This document shows, one piece after another, positions 36,179-45,378 of a DNA stretch of 45,532 bases. Numbering within the stretch: position 1 is the first letter of the stretch; each line of letters begins with the position of its first letter. Source of the DNA: Saprospiraceae bacterium (GTDB lineage Bacteria; Bacteroidota; Bacteroidia; Chitinophagales; Saprospiraceae); the NCBI GenBank assembly GCA_027488855.1, contig JAIYAV010000359.1, forward strand, positions 1 to 45,532. The letters run 5' to 3'. The position numbers were made by a program, and so were the translations under genes. The notes under the pieces were generated by a model. The model made no database searches. It worked only from the letters and a program-made list of their open reading frames with translations, and was not told the origin of the DNA.

Positions 36179-37909
36179 TTAATGCGAATCCCGCGTTACT
36201 GAGTCTCCCGATCCACCTTTGAGAAAATCCAGATCTGCTCCTAAGTGGGACTGCGTGACGTGCTGCTGGTACAAATACACGTACCCTCTAGCTTCAAAAG
36301 TTGGCGACTGCCAGACTGCTCTACGCTTGGCCAATTCTTCCTCGCTTACTTCCAAGTTGAGGCTGCGCGCGTCCACATCCAACTCAATGAAGTCTCCATT
36401 CTGCACCAAGCCCAGGGTACCCCCTGCGGCTGATTCAGGCGAAACGTGCAGTACCACGGTGCCAAAGCCAGTTCCGCTCATCCGGCCATCCGAAATGCGC
36501 ACCATGTCTTTTACACCCTTTTCCAATAATTTGACGGGCAAGGCCATATTCCCAACTTCGGGCATCCCGGGATACCCTTTGGGTCCTACGGATTTGAGCA
36601 CCATGACACAAGTTTCGTCAATGTCCAATTCTGGATCATCGATGCGGGCATGGTAATCTTCAATGTTTTCAAAAACCACGGCCCGACCCCGGTGCTTGAG
36701 CAATTCCGGGGTGGCGGCTGAAGTTTTGATGACGGCACCATCTTCGGCCAAATTCCCTTTGACCACTACAATCCCTGAAAGTGGGTTGATGGGTTGTTCC
36801 AGGTCGCCGATGATGGCTTTGTTGTAGTTGTCGAATTCCTTGGCATTATCGGTGATGGGCCGACCATTGACCGTGATGGCCGGGTGCAACATATCCCCCA
36901 TCTCACGCATCAGCGCGGGAAGGCCACCAGCGTAATAAAAGTCTTCCATGAAAAACTGTCCCGAAGGTTGCAGGTTGGCCAGGAGGGGCACGCCACGGGA
37001 ATGCACATCAAAATCGTCGAGGCTAAGCTCAACGCCAATCCGTCCGGCCATAGCCAGCAAGTGGATCACGGCGTTGGTAGAACCACCAATGGCTGCATTG
37101 ACCTTGATGGCATTTTCAAAAGCTTCGCGGGTGAGAATATCGGAAAGGCGCAGGTTTTCCTTCACCATTTCCACAATCCGCATACCCGAATAATGCGCTA
37201 GTACCTTCCGGCGGGAATCCGGTGCAGGAATGGCGGCGTTGCCAGGTAACGACAAGCCAAGGGCTTCCACCATACAGGCCATGGTCGACGCTGTGCCCAT
37301 TACGGCGCAGTGGCCCCGGCTCCGGCCCATGCAGGCCTCGGCGTCGCGGAATTCCTCTTCGCTCATTTGCCCCGTTTTAAAGGCTTCGTTGAAACGCCAA
37401 ACATCGGAGGTGCCAATGTCGCCCCCCTTGTATTTGCCAGTTAGCATGGGGCCACCCGATACGACCAGGGTAGGAATGTTCACACTACAGGCCCCCATTA
37501 CGAGTGAAGGTGTGGTTTTGTCGCAACCGCACAGCAGCACTACGGCATCCATCGGGTTAGCCCGAATCGATTCCTCTACGTCCATACTGGCCAGGTTGCG
37601 GTACAACATGGCGGTAGGCTTGATGAGCGTTTCGCCGAGGGACATCACGGGAAATTCAACCGGGAAACCGCCCGCTTCATAAATGCCGTGTTTGACCGAT
37701 TCGGCCAATTCGCGAAAATGGGCATTGCAGGGCGTGAATTCCGACCAGGTATTACAAATGCCAATGACGGGCTTGCCTCTAAATTCGTGATCGGGAATAC
37801 CCTGGTTTTTCATCCAGGCACGGTAAATGAAGCCGTCTTTGCCTTTTTTTCCAAACCAGCCCTGGCTACGCAGGGGGGATTGATTTTCTTCTGAGTTTTG
37901 TTTGCTCAT
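36179..37909 (-). CDS. IlvD/Edd-family dehydratase, probably a sugar-acid (arabinonate-type) dehydratase
   Basis: A 576-residue iron-sulfur dehydratase. The conserved cluster Cys lie in GICNTWSEFTPCNAHF (Cys52), LLCGCDKTTPSLVMGA (near 127) and ACMGRSRGHCAVMGTAST (near 200). The active-site end shows ISDGRMSGTGFGTVVLHVSP. The RSQGWFG N-terminus, the CDKTTP motif and the C-terminus YLYQQHVTQSHLGADLDFL match sugar-acid dehydratases (arabinonate/xylonate type) better than valine/isoleucine-pathway IlvD, which usually has CDKxxPG. No ilvBHC genes are near. The predicted reaction is removal of water from an aldonic acid to a 2-keto-3-deoxy acid in the cytoplasm. The adjacent SDR could supply the preceding oxidation. 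Confidence 0.85.
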   Translation of the reverse strand: MSKQNSEENQSPLRSQGWFGKKGKDGFIYRAWMKNQGIPDHEFRGKPVIGICNTWSEFTPCNAHFRELAESVKHGIYEAGGFPVEFPVMSLGETLIKPTAMLYRNLASMDVEESIRANPMDAVVLLCGCDKTTPSLVMGACSVNIPTLVVSGGPMLTGKYKGGDIGTSDVWRFNEAFKTGQMSEEEFRDAEACMGRSRGHCAVMGTASTMACMVEALGLSLPGNAAIPAPDSRRKVLAHYSGMRIVEMVKENLRLSDILTREAFENAIKVNAAIGGSTNAVIHLLAMAGRIGVELSLDDFDVHSRGVPLLANLQPSGQFFMEDFYYAGGLPALMREMGDMLHPAITVNGRPITDNAKEFDNYNKAIIGDLEQPINPLSGIVVVKGNLAEDGAVIKTSAATPELLKHRGRAVVFENIEDYHARIDDPELDIDETCVMVLKSVGPKGYPGMPEVGNMALPVKLLEKGVKDMVRISDGRMSGTGFGTVVLHVSPESAAGGTLGLVQNGDFIELDVDARSLNLEVSEEELAKRRAVWQSPTFEARGYVYLYQQHVTQSHLGADLDFLKGGSGDSVTRDSH

Positions 37910-38014
37910 GTTATTCTTGCGCTAATGTTTGGCAATAAAGATAGCGGTGGAAAGATGATCGGACGAAAAAATAGCTAATAAAATTAGGAAAAACCTTACG
38001 CCCATCGATAAAAA

Positions 38015-38045
38015 TTGACTTCAAAGGGCACAATTGGCATATTTG
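38015..38045 (+). promoter_or_regulatory. Candidate promoter of the SPFH gene (TTG-N20-CATATTTG)
   Basis: TTG at 38015-38017, a 20-base spacer and CATATTTG at 38038-38045 resemble the Bacteroidota -33/-7 pair with one mismatch (C for T) in the -7 box. The ATG lies about 88 bases downstream. Confidence 0.35.
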
Positions 38046-38133
38046 CAAACACGTCTGTTTAAGTAAAAAGCCCAAACCATGTTAATCCCACATTTTTTCC
38101 ATAAATTCATGCCATCTAAAAACCTGAAGCAAC

Positions 38134-39111
38134 ATGGGTATCACATTTTTTATTTTAGTCTTTTTCGCTTTGTTCCTGTTTTTCTCCGGTATTTTTACCG
38201 TAAAACAGCAAACCGCTCTGGTGATCGAACGTTTTGGCAAATTCCACAGCGTACGGACTGCGGGCCTGCAGTTCAAAATCCCCTTCCTGGACCGCACGGC
38301 GGGCCGTCTCAACCTGAAAATTCAGCAACTGGACGTTGTTGTGGAGACCAAGACCAAAGACAACGTTTTCGTCCGCTTGAAGGTTTCGGTACAATTCAAC
38401 GTACTGTCCGACAGCATTTACGATGCGTTTTACAAACTACAGAACCCTACCGAGCAAATTACCGCTTATGTATTTGATACGGTGCGCGCCGAAGTGCCCA
38501 AAATGCGCCTCGACGATGTGTTTGAACGCAAAGACGATGTAGCCTTGGCCATTCGCCGCGAATTGGAAGAAGCCATGAATGATTATGGTTACGGCATCAT
38601 CAAAGCCCTGGTAACGGACATCGATCCCGATCAGGCGGTAAAAAATGCGATGAACCACATCAACGCCGCCGAGCGCCAAAAACTGGCTGCAGAATACGAA
38701 GCTGAATCCGAACGCATCCGCATTGTGGCTCGCGCCAAAGCCGAAGCCGAATCCAAGCGCTTGCAAGGTCAGGGTATCGCTGATCAGCGCCGGGAAATTG
38801 CGCGTGGCTTGGAGGAATCGGTGGATTTGCTCAACAAAGTGGGCATCAATTCGCAGGAAGCTTCGGCTTTGATCCTGGTTACCCAGCATTACGATACACT
38901 ACAACAAATTGGCCAGCACAGCAACAGCAACCTGATTTTGTTGCCCAACGCGCCCACTGCAGCTAGTGACATGTTGACGCAAATGATCACTTCCTTTGTG
39001 AGTACCCAGGAATTGGCTGAAAAGATGAAAATCAAAAACCCACCGCAGCAACGGGTCAAAACCTTGGATGTACCCAAAGAAGAGATATACCTGGAAAAGG
39101 AACAGGAGTAA
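38134..39111 (+). CDS. SPFH/band 7 domain membrane protein (stomatin-like)
   Basis: A 325-residue protein. One N-terminal membrane segment (ITFFILVFFALFLFFSGIF) precedes a band 7/SPFH domain at about 20-185 (VKQQTALVIERFGKFHSVRT, AGLQFKIPFLD, FDTVRAEVPKMRLDDVFERK, ITDIDPD-type end VTDIDPDQAVKNAMNHI). An alanine/glutamate-rich coiled coil follows at about 185-245 (AERQKLAAEYEAESERIRIV, ARAKAEAESKRLQGQGIADQ). It would form oligomeric membrane scaffolds and may influence membrane proteases, as HflK/C and stomatins do. No NfeD partner is adjacent. A strong terminator follows it. Confidence 0.92.
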   Translation: MGITFFILVFFALFLFFSGIFTVKQQTALVIERFGKFHSVRTAGLQFKIPFLDRTAGRLNLKIQQLDVVVETKTKDNVFVRLKVSVQFNVLSDSIYDAFYKLQNPTEQITAYVFDTVRAEVPKMRLDDVFERKDDVALAIRRELEEAMNDYGYGIIKALVTDIDPDQAVKNAMNHINAAERQKLAAEYEAESERIRIVARAKAEAESKRLQGQGIADQRREIARGLEESVDLLNKVGINSQEASALILVTQHYDTLQQIGQHSNSNLILLPNAPTAASDMLTQMITSFVSTQELAEKMKIKNPPQQRVKTLDVPKEEIYLEKEQE

Positions 39112-39137
39112 AGCGTAGCTTTATTTTAAACCATTCC

Positions 39138-39184
39138 AAAGCAAAAGCCCCTGCTCAGTATTGAGCAGGGGCTTTTGCTTTTTT
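39138..39184. terminator. Bidirectional terminator between the SPFH and phosphoesterase genes
   Basis: A perfect 20-bp stem (39138-39157 with 39162-39181, core AAAGCAAAAGCCCCTGCTCA) with a GTAT loop and T/A tracts on both sides. It lies between convergent genes and touches the phosphoesterase stop codon. Confidence 0.92.
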
Positions 39185-41879
39185 AATTCTCCTTCTTATA
39201 AAAGCGTTTGCGCTGATCGTTTGGATTGTCCATTGGCGTTTTGATTTTTTCCGACCATTGGTAATACTTTTCGTACGCTTCCATCGCTTTTTTGGTGTCA
39301 AAAACGCGCTGGTCAGGTACTTCCAATTCGTAAGGGGTGAAATCAGGCTCCGCCGTGAAAAAATCCTGCAACAAGCTGGCGGTCACATCGTACTGATTCA
39401 CGTAAGGCACCTGTAGAATGTTGTAAATGGTTTTGAGGATGGAACCAAAGTTGGCGTGAGTATTGGAGAGATAATTGCGTTTGACGTAAGGCCCAGCCAT
39501 CATCAGAATGGATCGGTGTGCATCGAGGTGATCGACGCCACCCTGCGGGTCATCCTCGGTAACGATGACCAACATGTTTTTCCAATACGGAGTTTTGGAC
39601 AAAAACTGCAGGATTCGGCCCAGTGCCAGGTCGTTATCGGCCATATAGGAATGGTCAAAAGGGAATCCAGCCTGAGGTCTTACTCCAGCGCTGTGGTCAT
39701 TGGGAAGCTGCATGGCAATCAATCCGGGCATGGTTTCTTTGCCCTGGAGCCAACGGTCGGTAAACTCCCGCTCGAATTGATCTACCCGCAACTGGTCCGG
39801 AATATCCATATCAAAGCCAGCGTAGAAGCGAGAGGTTTTGTCATATACTGCTTTTTGGAGGGGAAAAATAATGGGCTGTTTGGACCCGAAGGCAAGGTGA
39901 TCCCATTCTTCCCATACAGCGGCGTATTCATTGCCTTCGCCGAAACTGAAAAAAGGAACCTTGTTGCGTTCCAGCGCTTCCCAAAGCCCCCCAATTTCGT
40001 TGTAATCTTCGGGGTCGATGGCACCAGTTGCTTTTGGAAAGCGCCGCCCAGGGGCACTTGAAAAAATCTTTTGAGTACCTGCAGCACTAGAATTGGCTTC
40101 CACCCATTCGTTGGGAATTACCCCCATCATCCAGTGGTGGCCATGGATGGAGGCGTCGGAGTCGCAGTAAAAATTGTCGGACATGGCCCACTGCTTGGCT
40201 ATTTTGTGGTGGTTGGGCATGATGTTGGCCCCTTGAATGGTATCTTTTGGTGTTCGAACGCTAACGTTGAGTCCATATTTTACCAAACTAGGGTCTCCCT
40301 TTGCACCAGGAAAAGCGCCAAATACTTCATCAAAGGTGCGGTTTTCTTTGGTGATGTATACAATGTGCTTGATCGGGCTTTGGCCAGCCTTAGGCGTGGC
40401 GGGAAGTGGGCTGTTGCCAATTGGTACCGCTACCTTTGTGTAAGTATTCGCCAAGACCTGTGCGGTATAATTTTTTAAGGTAGCGGGATCAGGAACAGCC
40501 ACGCGCTGGAAAGTGGCCTGCTGGATATCACCGATATAGGTACCCCGCGCGGGTTTGATAAAATTCTTACCTCCGTTTTGGCCTGCCCCCAAACCGCGAA
40601 TCGAGGTGATGTACAAGTGCCTTTCATCAGGGGACAACAACACCCGCGATGGCCCCCAACCACTGGGAATCAAACCAATGGTCTTTTTGCTTTTGAGGTC
40701 GATTACTGCTATTGCGTTGAAACCCAATAGGGCCACGTACAAGCGGGTTTCGGCCTGATTCACACACAGTCCGAAAGGCATTAGGCCGCGATATTGATCC
40801 AGTTTTTTGTCCACTTTGATCGGGAACTCAGCCACCACTTTCAAAGATTTTAAATCAATCACACTGATCAAATCATTGGTCGCATTGCTGACGTAGGCAA
40901 AATTTTTACCCATGGCGACCGAGTTGGGGCTGGAGCCGCCCACGACTTCGGCGTCCTCCAGAAAATGGCCAATTTGGCGCCCTGTTTTAAAAATATTAGC
41001 GACACGATTGTTTTTCAAATCAATGGCAAAAACACTCATCGCTTCAGGAGCCAACGGGCTTCCCAAACCTGGAATGATTCGGCCATCCTCCAGGGTGTCG
41101 CCCACTACAGAAGCAAGCGTGTAAGTGCCGTATGGTGGGAAATCCAACATCATGGTATCCCGATTTTTCGGGGTGACTCCGGGTACGGCTGGGTAAGCAT
41201 AAAGTCCCACGTTGGCTACCAGGGCTATTTCTCCGTCCCGACTGAGTGCCAGACCAAAGGGTTGACGACCCACCGGGATAGATGCAACAATCTTATTGGT
41301 ATTGAGGTCAATGCGCACCAAGCGGAAGTTGCCACGATCCAACACCAAAAGTTCAGATTTTTTGGGGTGAAGGGCAAGGTCAGAAGTAAAACTGTCTTCG
41401 TATTGGACGCCATTGAGGCTGCCATTCAGGTCAATGCTCCCAATTTTTTTACGCTGAACCACATCAAAAATAACTACTCTACCTTTGTCGCCTTCACTGA
41501 GATAGGCCAACTTACCATCGTGCGAAAAAACGACGCCAAGGAATGAACCTCCATCCAAAGCTCCGGTAATGGATCGGTCGTAGGAAGGAATTCGTAGCGC
41601 ATCTTGGAGGTTTTCGGTGTTGATCAAAGTAATCACACCGCTATGCAAAGTCAGTACTTGTTTGCCATTGGGCGAAACCGCCATGCCAAAGGGATCGTGG
41701 GTAATGCGCAATACTTCTCCAGCTGGGGTGACCCGGCGACCCGAAGGAAGTATGGCTTGGGCCCGAATGGTATCAATCTGGCAGTACTCATTTTTTCCAG
41801 GAACCTGGAGGGTGTACGATTTTTGAGCAAAAGTGGAAAACACGTTGCAGAGTAGAACAAGGAGGAGCAATTTGCGCAT
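39183..41879 (-). CDS. YncE-type beta-propeller fused to a phosphoesterase (alkaline-phosphatase-like)
   Basis: An 898-residue exported two-domain protein. The signal peptide is MRKLLLLVLLCNVFSTFAQ. Residues about 40-470 are a YVTN/YncE seven-blade-type propeller with repeats such as DPFGMAVSPNGKQVLTLHSG, GRQPFGLALSRDGEIALVAN and GWGPSRVLLSPDERHLYITS. Residues about 500-870 are a PF04185-type phosphoesterase: HIVYITKENRTFDEVFGAFP, then IMPNHHKIAKQWAMSDNFYC, VTEDDPQGGVDHLDAHRSIL and YVKRNYLSNTHANFGSILKT. The metal ligands are probably among these Asp, His and Asn residues. It would hydrolyse a phosphoester in the periplasm; the substrate is unknown. The fusion is a recognised architecture in Bacteroidota and Acidobacteria. 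Confidence 0.9.
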   Translation of the reverse strand: MRKLLLLVLLCNVFSTFAQKSYTLQVPGKNEYCQIDTIRAQAILPSGRRVTPAGEVLRITHDPFGMAVSPNGKQVLTLHSGVITLINTENLQDALRIPSYDRSITGALDGGSFLGVVFSHDGKLAYLSEGDKGRVVIFDVVQRKKIGSIDLNGSLNGVQYEDSFTSDLALHPKKSELLVLDRGNFRLVRIDLNTNKIVASIPVGRQPFGLALSRDGEIALVANVGLYAYPAVPGVTPKNRDTMMLDFPPYGTYTLASVVGDTLEDGRIIPGLGSPLAPEAMSVFAIDLKNNRVANIFKTGRQIGHFLEDAEVVGGSSPNSVAMGKNFAYVSNATNDLISVIDLKSLKVVAEFPIKVDKKLDQYRGLMPFGLCVNQAETRLYVALLGFNAIAVIDLKSKKTIGLIPSGWGPSRVLLSPDERHLYITSIRGLGAGQNGGKNFIKPARGTYIGDIQQATFQRVAVPDPATLKNYTAQVLANTYTKVAVPIGNSPLPATPKAGQSPIKHIVYITKENRTFDEVFGAFPGAKGDPSLVKYGLNVSVRTPKDTIQGANIMPNHHKIAKQWAMSDNFYCDSDASIHGHHWMMGVIPNEWVEANSSAAGTQKIFSSAPGRRFPKATGAIDPEDYNEIGGLWEALERNKVPFFSFGEGNEYAAVWEEWDHLAFGSKQPIIFPLQKAVYDKTSRFYAGFDMDIPDQLRVDQFEREFTDRWLQGKETMPGLIAMQLPNDHSAGVRPQAGFPFDHSYMADNDLALGRILQFLSKTPYWKNMLVIVTEDDPQGGVDHLDAHRSILMMAGPYVKRNYLSNTHANFGSILKTIYNILQVPYVNQYDVTASLLQDFFTAEPDFTPYELEVPDQRVFDTKKAMEAYEKYYQWSEKIKTPMDNPNDQRKRFYKKEN

Positions 41880-42048
41880 ACAATTTATTTTGGTGCAAAT
41901 TTCTTGAAAATCAGGTAAACAGGGGGTTAAGTTTCAGTGAACTAATTGAATCAAAATAAAAAATCTCGTATTGGTAAAGTTTAATTATTTTCATTGTTGG
42001 GACGAAAACAAGCCCATTCAGCGTTCAACTCAAAACGAAGTATCAAAT

Positions 42049-43503
42049 ATGAAAAACCTGCAAATATTGCTGTTGCCCCTCTGTATCCTGGCAGCAATAT
42101 CCAGTTCGGGCCAGGAGGCCCTCGGTTTGCGCTTGCAACAATTCAGCGGCATCAACAGTACCTTGCTCAATCCGGCTCTTGGTGCCTTGTACCACAAAAA
42201 ATGGGACTTGAACTTGGTCGAAACCGTCAATTCCGTGAGCAACAACTACGGCTTCCTGGAAAATTCCAAAGCAGGCGAGTTCAATCGATACCGCAGCATT
42301 CAGAATCTTTACAGCCGACCAGACATACCCGCCGATCGGACTCCCGGGCCAAATAGCCTGGTTTTGGACTATTATACCCGCAACAGCTCTTATTATGGCG
42401 ACTTGACGGTGAACGTTTTGGGACCGTCTTTTTTGGTTCGCTTGGGCAAACACGGCATTGGGTTCACGACTCGAGCTCGGGTGGAGATGGAAACCATTTT
42501 TCCCACCGATCTGGGGTATTACACCTACATCAACAATCGGGGCAAAGTCGATATGACCCCATCCCACGTCAATGGCTTGGCCTGGCGGGAATGGGGATTG
42601 CACTACGATTACAGCATTGGTTCGGCGGATGATCGTCGACTTGCCCTGGGCTTTAACCTGCGGTATTTGCAAGGTTATGAAGGGTTTAGCATCTACAATG
42701 AGCAGTTCAGTTACCAGCAAATCAGTGCGGATAGTTTTGAGGTGAGCCCGGGTGCGGCTACCTTGGCTTTTACCAGGGGCAACCTGGGTACTGATGCCAA
42801 TACCCCTTACCAGCTCCAACCACAAGGGAAAGGCTGGGGCCTGGACTTAGGCTTGGTTTACGAATATATAGGTGAGCGCTGGAATTGCAATGTGGGTGTA
42901 GCCGTGAATGACATCGGTGGGATTCGTTTTCAGGACAGTGCCCAGTTGTACCAATTTCGCAACTCATCTACGCTCCTTTTTGATACCAACCCTTACACCA
43001 GTTGGACTGGCCCTGCCGATCTGCCCAACAAAGCTGCGCAACTGAGCGGATTGCTTACGGGTGATCCAAGTGCAGCTTTGATTGATTCCTCCTTCACCGT
43101 AGGATTGCCGACCAATCTGGTATTGCAGGCAGGTTTTTACAAAACGGAAGGCCTGCGCTTTTTTGCAGTGTATCAACAACCCTTGGCGTTTCGTGACAAT
43201 CAACTGCACAAAGCCAGCACCCTCTCGGTGGTAAGTGGATGGGAGAACAATTGGGTGGGGGCTTATCTGCCACTGAGCTTGTATCGCTGGCAGCGCTTGC
43301 GCTTGGGTGCAGCCATTCGCTTGGCTTTTTTGACCATTGGTACGGATAACCTCATTCCCTGGATGAGCCGAGGGAATCTCTCGGAAGCGGGTTTTTATGC
43401 CGCTTTGAAAATCAGCCCTTGGCCGAAAAATTGGTTCAACGGGGATAAGGTAAAAGCGGGGAAACAGAAAAGTGGGCGCGGGATGGATTGTTATGATTTT
43501 TAA
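42049..43503 (+). CDS. DUF5723-type outer-membrane beta-barrel protein
   Basis: A 484-residue exported protein. ATG 42049 starts a signal peptide (MKNLQILLLPLCILAAISSS, ending GQ). The frame extends to 41971, but those residues precede the signal and look non-coding. The body is long antiparallel beta: INSTLLNPALGALYHKKWDL (the 'NPA' motif near the N-terminus common to DUF5723/PorV-like barrels), SYYGDLTVNVLGPSFLVRLG, RRLALGFNLRYLQGYEGFSI, GWGLDLGLVYEYIGERWNCN and RLGAAIRLAFLTIGTDNLIP. It is probably an outer-membrane channel or anchor. It is monocistronic, divergent from the phosphoesterase. Confidence 0.8.
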   Translation: MKNLQILLLPLCILAAISSSGQEALGLRLQQFSGINSTLLNPALGALYHKKWDLNLVETVNSVSNNYGFLENSKAGEFNRYRSIQNLYSRPDIPADRTPGPNSLVLDYYTRNSSYYGDLTVNVLGPSFLVRLGKHGIGFTTRARVEMETIFPTDLGYYTYINNRGKVDMTPSHVNGLAWREWGLHYDYSIGSADDRRLALGFNLRYLQGYEGFSIYNEQFSYQQISADSFEVSPGAATLAFTRGNLGTDANTPYQLQPQGKGWGLDLGLVYEYIGERWNCNVGVAVNDIGGIRFQDSAQLYQFRNSSTLLFDTNPYTSWTGPADLPNKAAQLSGLLTGDPSAALIDSSFTVGLPTNLVLQAGFYKTEGLRFFAVYQQPLAFRDNQLHKASTLSVVSGWENNWVGAYLPLSLYRWQRLRLGAAIRLAFLTIGTDNLIPWMSRGNLSEAGFYAALKISPWPKNWFNGDKVKAGKQKSGRGMDCYDF

Positions 43504-43539
43504 GCGATTGCTTTGGCTAAGTTTAATGAGACTTTGTTA

Positions 43540-44151
43540 TCATAAAGCTTGGCCAAAACAAGCTTGTATTCCTTCATTGAATGCAAGAAAGCTTTTTGAT
43601 TTATTGACAAGTGGATTCATGTGTGAAGAAATTTTTCGAGCTACTTCAATTTTTGGTAAACCATTGGGGTAATAACCCACTCCTTGCAACAGCTTTTCAA
43701 GTGCTTCCCAAGTACCGCCCCTTATGTTATCAGGGTCACGATACTTTTCCTGATTTTCAAACTTTTTTACTTTTGGGAAAGCAGCTCTAATGGCATTTGG
43801 ATCACCAAAAAACCAAGCCTCCAGTTCTTCAATAGCAATTCGGTTTACAACTTGAAATGGAGTGCTTTTGGATTTTGTCACTAACCCAGCCAACTCAGCT
43901 GCGGACTCTAATTTTTGCTTCAATAATCTGCAATCTTGGTCATCGCGATCTAAGAGGATAAATAGTCGGTAGTCACTTGTAATCCATGCAGCATAACCTT
44001 TTAGGGCACCATATAGTCCACCAAGCAAATCTGATTTTCCACTATATACCATTAATCTCCAAGTAACCTCATCATTTGAGACTAACTTGGGTAAGATATT
44101 GTTCAAAGCTGCTTCAGCGGAAGGTTCTTCTAATAAAAATTCTAGATGCAT
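43540..44151 (-). CDS. DUF4276 TOPRIM-like protein, partner of the upstream ATPase
   Basis: A 203-residue protein with a TOPRIM-like layout: an acidic start LEFLLEEPSAEAAL (Glu in the first strand), then YRLFILLDRDDQDCRLLKQK (the DxD motif) and VNRIAIEELEAWFFGDPNAI, the hallmark EELEAWFFGD of DUF4276. It starts three bases after the stop of the AAA ATPase, so both are one transcript. DUF4276/TOPRIM proteins next to SMC/OLD-type ATPases occur in defence loci, where the TOPRIM part is the likely nuclease or effector. Its role here is inferred from that pairing. Confidence 0.8.
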   Translation of the reverse strand: MHLEFLLEEPSAEAALNNILPKLVSNDEVTWRLMVYSGKSDLLGGLYGALKGYAAWITSDYRLFILLDRDDQDCRLLKQKLESAAELAGLVTKSKSTPFQVVNRIAIEELEAWFFGDPNAIRAAFPKVKKFENQEKYRDPDNIRGGTWEALEKLLQGVGYYPNGLPKIEVARKISSHMNPLVNKSKSFLAFNEGIQACFGQAL

Positions 44152-44154
44152 GGT

Positions 44155-45378
44155 TTATCTGCTTTTTTTTCTTTCGCCGCCTGAATTTACAAGAGGATCA
44201 CCAACTTCGAAGAAACCTTTGATCCACAAATCACCCAGCATTGCCCCAGCATTCATAAATTCAGGTATTCCTTTCATGTCTGCTGCTTTTTTCGCTTGTG
44301 TAAAACCTTTTTCATCACGATAAAGAACCCATAGCTCATTAGGTTTTAAACCGTTTACAAAAAAAGGAGAATGTGTGGTTACTAGAAGTTGAGTATCGGC
44401 AGAAGCTTTTCTGCACTCTTCACAAAGTTCTAATAGTAAGCGCGGATGTAATTGATTTTCCGGCTCTTCAATCCCAATTAACCTTGGAGGCGATGGATCA
44501 AATAGAATACTCAGGTAGGCCAACATTTTCAACGTCCCATCTGAAGCATACTTAGACAGAATTGGTTGTTCAAATGGAGCATCTTTTATTTGTAAAAGTA
44601 ACCGCCCATCTTCTAAAAGTTTTGCTTCTACTTTCTCAAGTCTAGGAATTCGTTGCGCCAGAGCGGCAAGAATTGTTTCGAGCCTTTTAGGATGTTGTTC
44701 TTTTAAATATTGAATCACATTGGGGAGATTATCCCCTGTTTCACTTAATCTTTCATGTGGCCCTCCTTCGGGAACTCCACGGGTGTTATCTGCGGACAAA
44801 TAAGAGAGGTACCAGCCAGATATAAATTCTCTGAGTGCGCTAACTCGTGGATGTTTTGAAAATTGGCCAAGTGTATTTACAGCCAATGTCTCCCGATTAT
44901 TTAGATTTTCAGTTATTCTTTCATCATTCTCATCTGGTAGGTCACCAGAAATAACTCGCCCTTCTCCTCTTTTAAAGTCTAAAAATCTAAATGGCCGGCC
45001 ATGTGAACTCCTTTTCCATTGCAACCACTCTTCTTCAACTACTGGATTATTATTCTCCTCATTTATTTTTAAGAAATAGGTAATTAATGGCAAATCACTT
45101 TTTTCTCTGTATTTGATGGTGAATTCAATTGGCCCACTTGAAGTACGACTACGAATTTCTTTAAAGCGCCCTCGTTTATCCCATGCTTTTCTCACACCGA
45201 TAGTGAAACATTCCGACAAAAAAGCGAATACATCAAATAGGGTAGATTTACCACTACCATTTGGGCCTAAAAATACGGTGAGCGGGGTCAGTTCTTTAAG
45301 TTCCAAATCTGCAAGTGCTCGGTAATTGCGAACTTTGAGGTATTCAATTCTAGGAATACTGCGCGAAGATTTTTTCAT
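44155..45378 (-). CDS. AAA (AAA_21/OLD-like) ATPase
   Basis: A 407-residue ATPase with SMC/RecF-like topology. The N-terminal strand pair [20 protein letters not shown] leads to Walker [12 protein letters not shown] (residues 38-46). The middle region includes ABC-signature-like [20 protein letters not shown]. Walker B is [12 protein letters not shown] (near 299), the D-loop region is [16 protein letters not shown], and the H-motif is TTHSPFFVN (near 337). This is the AAA_21 family as found in OLD, PARIS (AriA) and AbiL-type systems. It is the first gene of a two-gene unit with the TOPRIM protein at 43540. The upstream edge to 45532 holds no further gene. Confidence 0.88.
   Translation of the reverse strand: MKKSSRSIPRIEYLKVRNYRALADLELKELTPLTVFLGPNGSGKSTLFDVFAFLSECFTIGVRKAWDKRGRFKEIRSRTSSGPIEFTIKYREKSDLPLITYFLKINEENNNPVVEEEWLQWKRSSHGRPFRFLDFKRGEGRVISGDLPDENDERITENLNNRETLAVNTLGQFSKHPRVSALREFISGWYLSYLSADNTRGVPEGGPHERLSETGDNLPNVIQYLKEQHPKRLETILAALAQRIPRLEKVEAKLLEDGRLLLQIKDAPFEQPILSKYASDGTLKMLAYLSILFDPSPPRLIGIEEPENQLHPRLLLELCEECRKASADTQLLVTTHSPFFVNGLKPNELWVLYRDEKGFTQAKKAADMKGIPEFMNAGAMLGDLWIKGFFEVGDPLVNSGGERKKSR

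Noticed and set aside
36179-37909. Calling the dehydratase ilvD of branched-chain amino acid synthesis
   Set aside because: The motifs favour the sugar-acid branch and no ilv genes are adjacent, so no gene symbol was given.
43540-45378. Naming the ATPase/TOPRIM pair as PARIS
   Set aside because: PARIS uses a DUF4435 AriB; the partner here looks like DUF4276, so only the general similarity is claimed.
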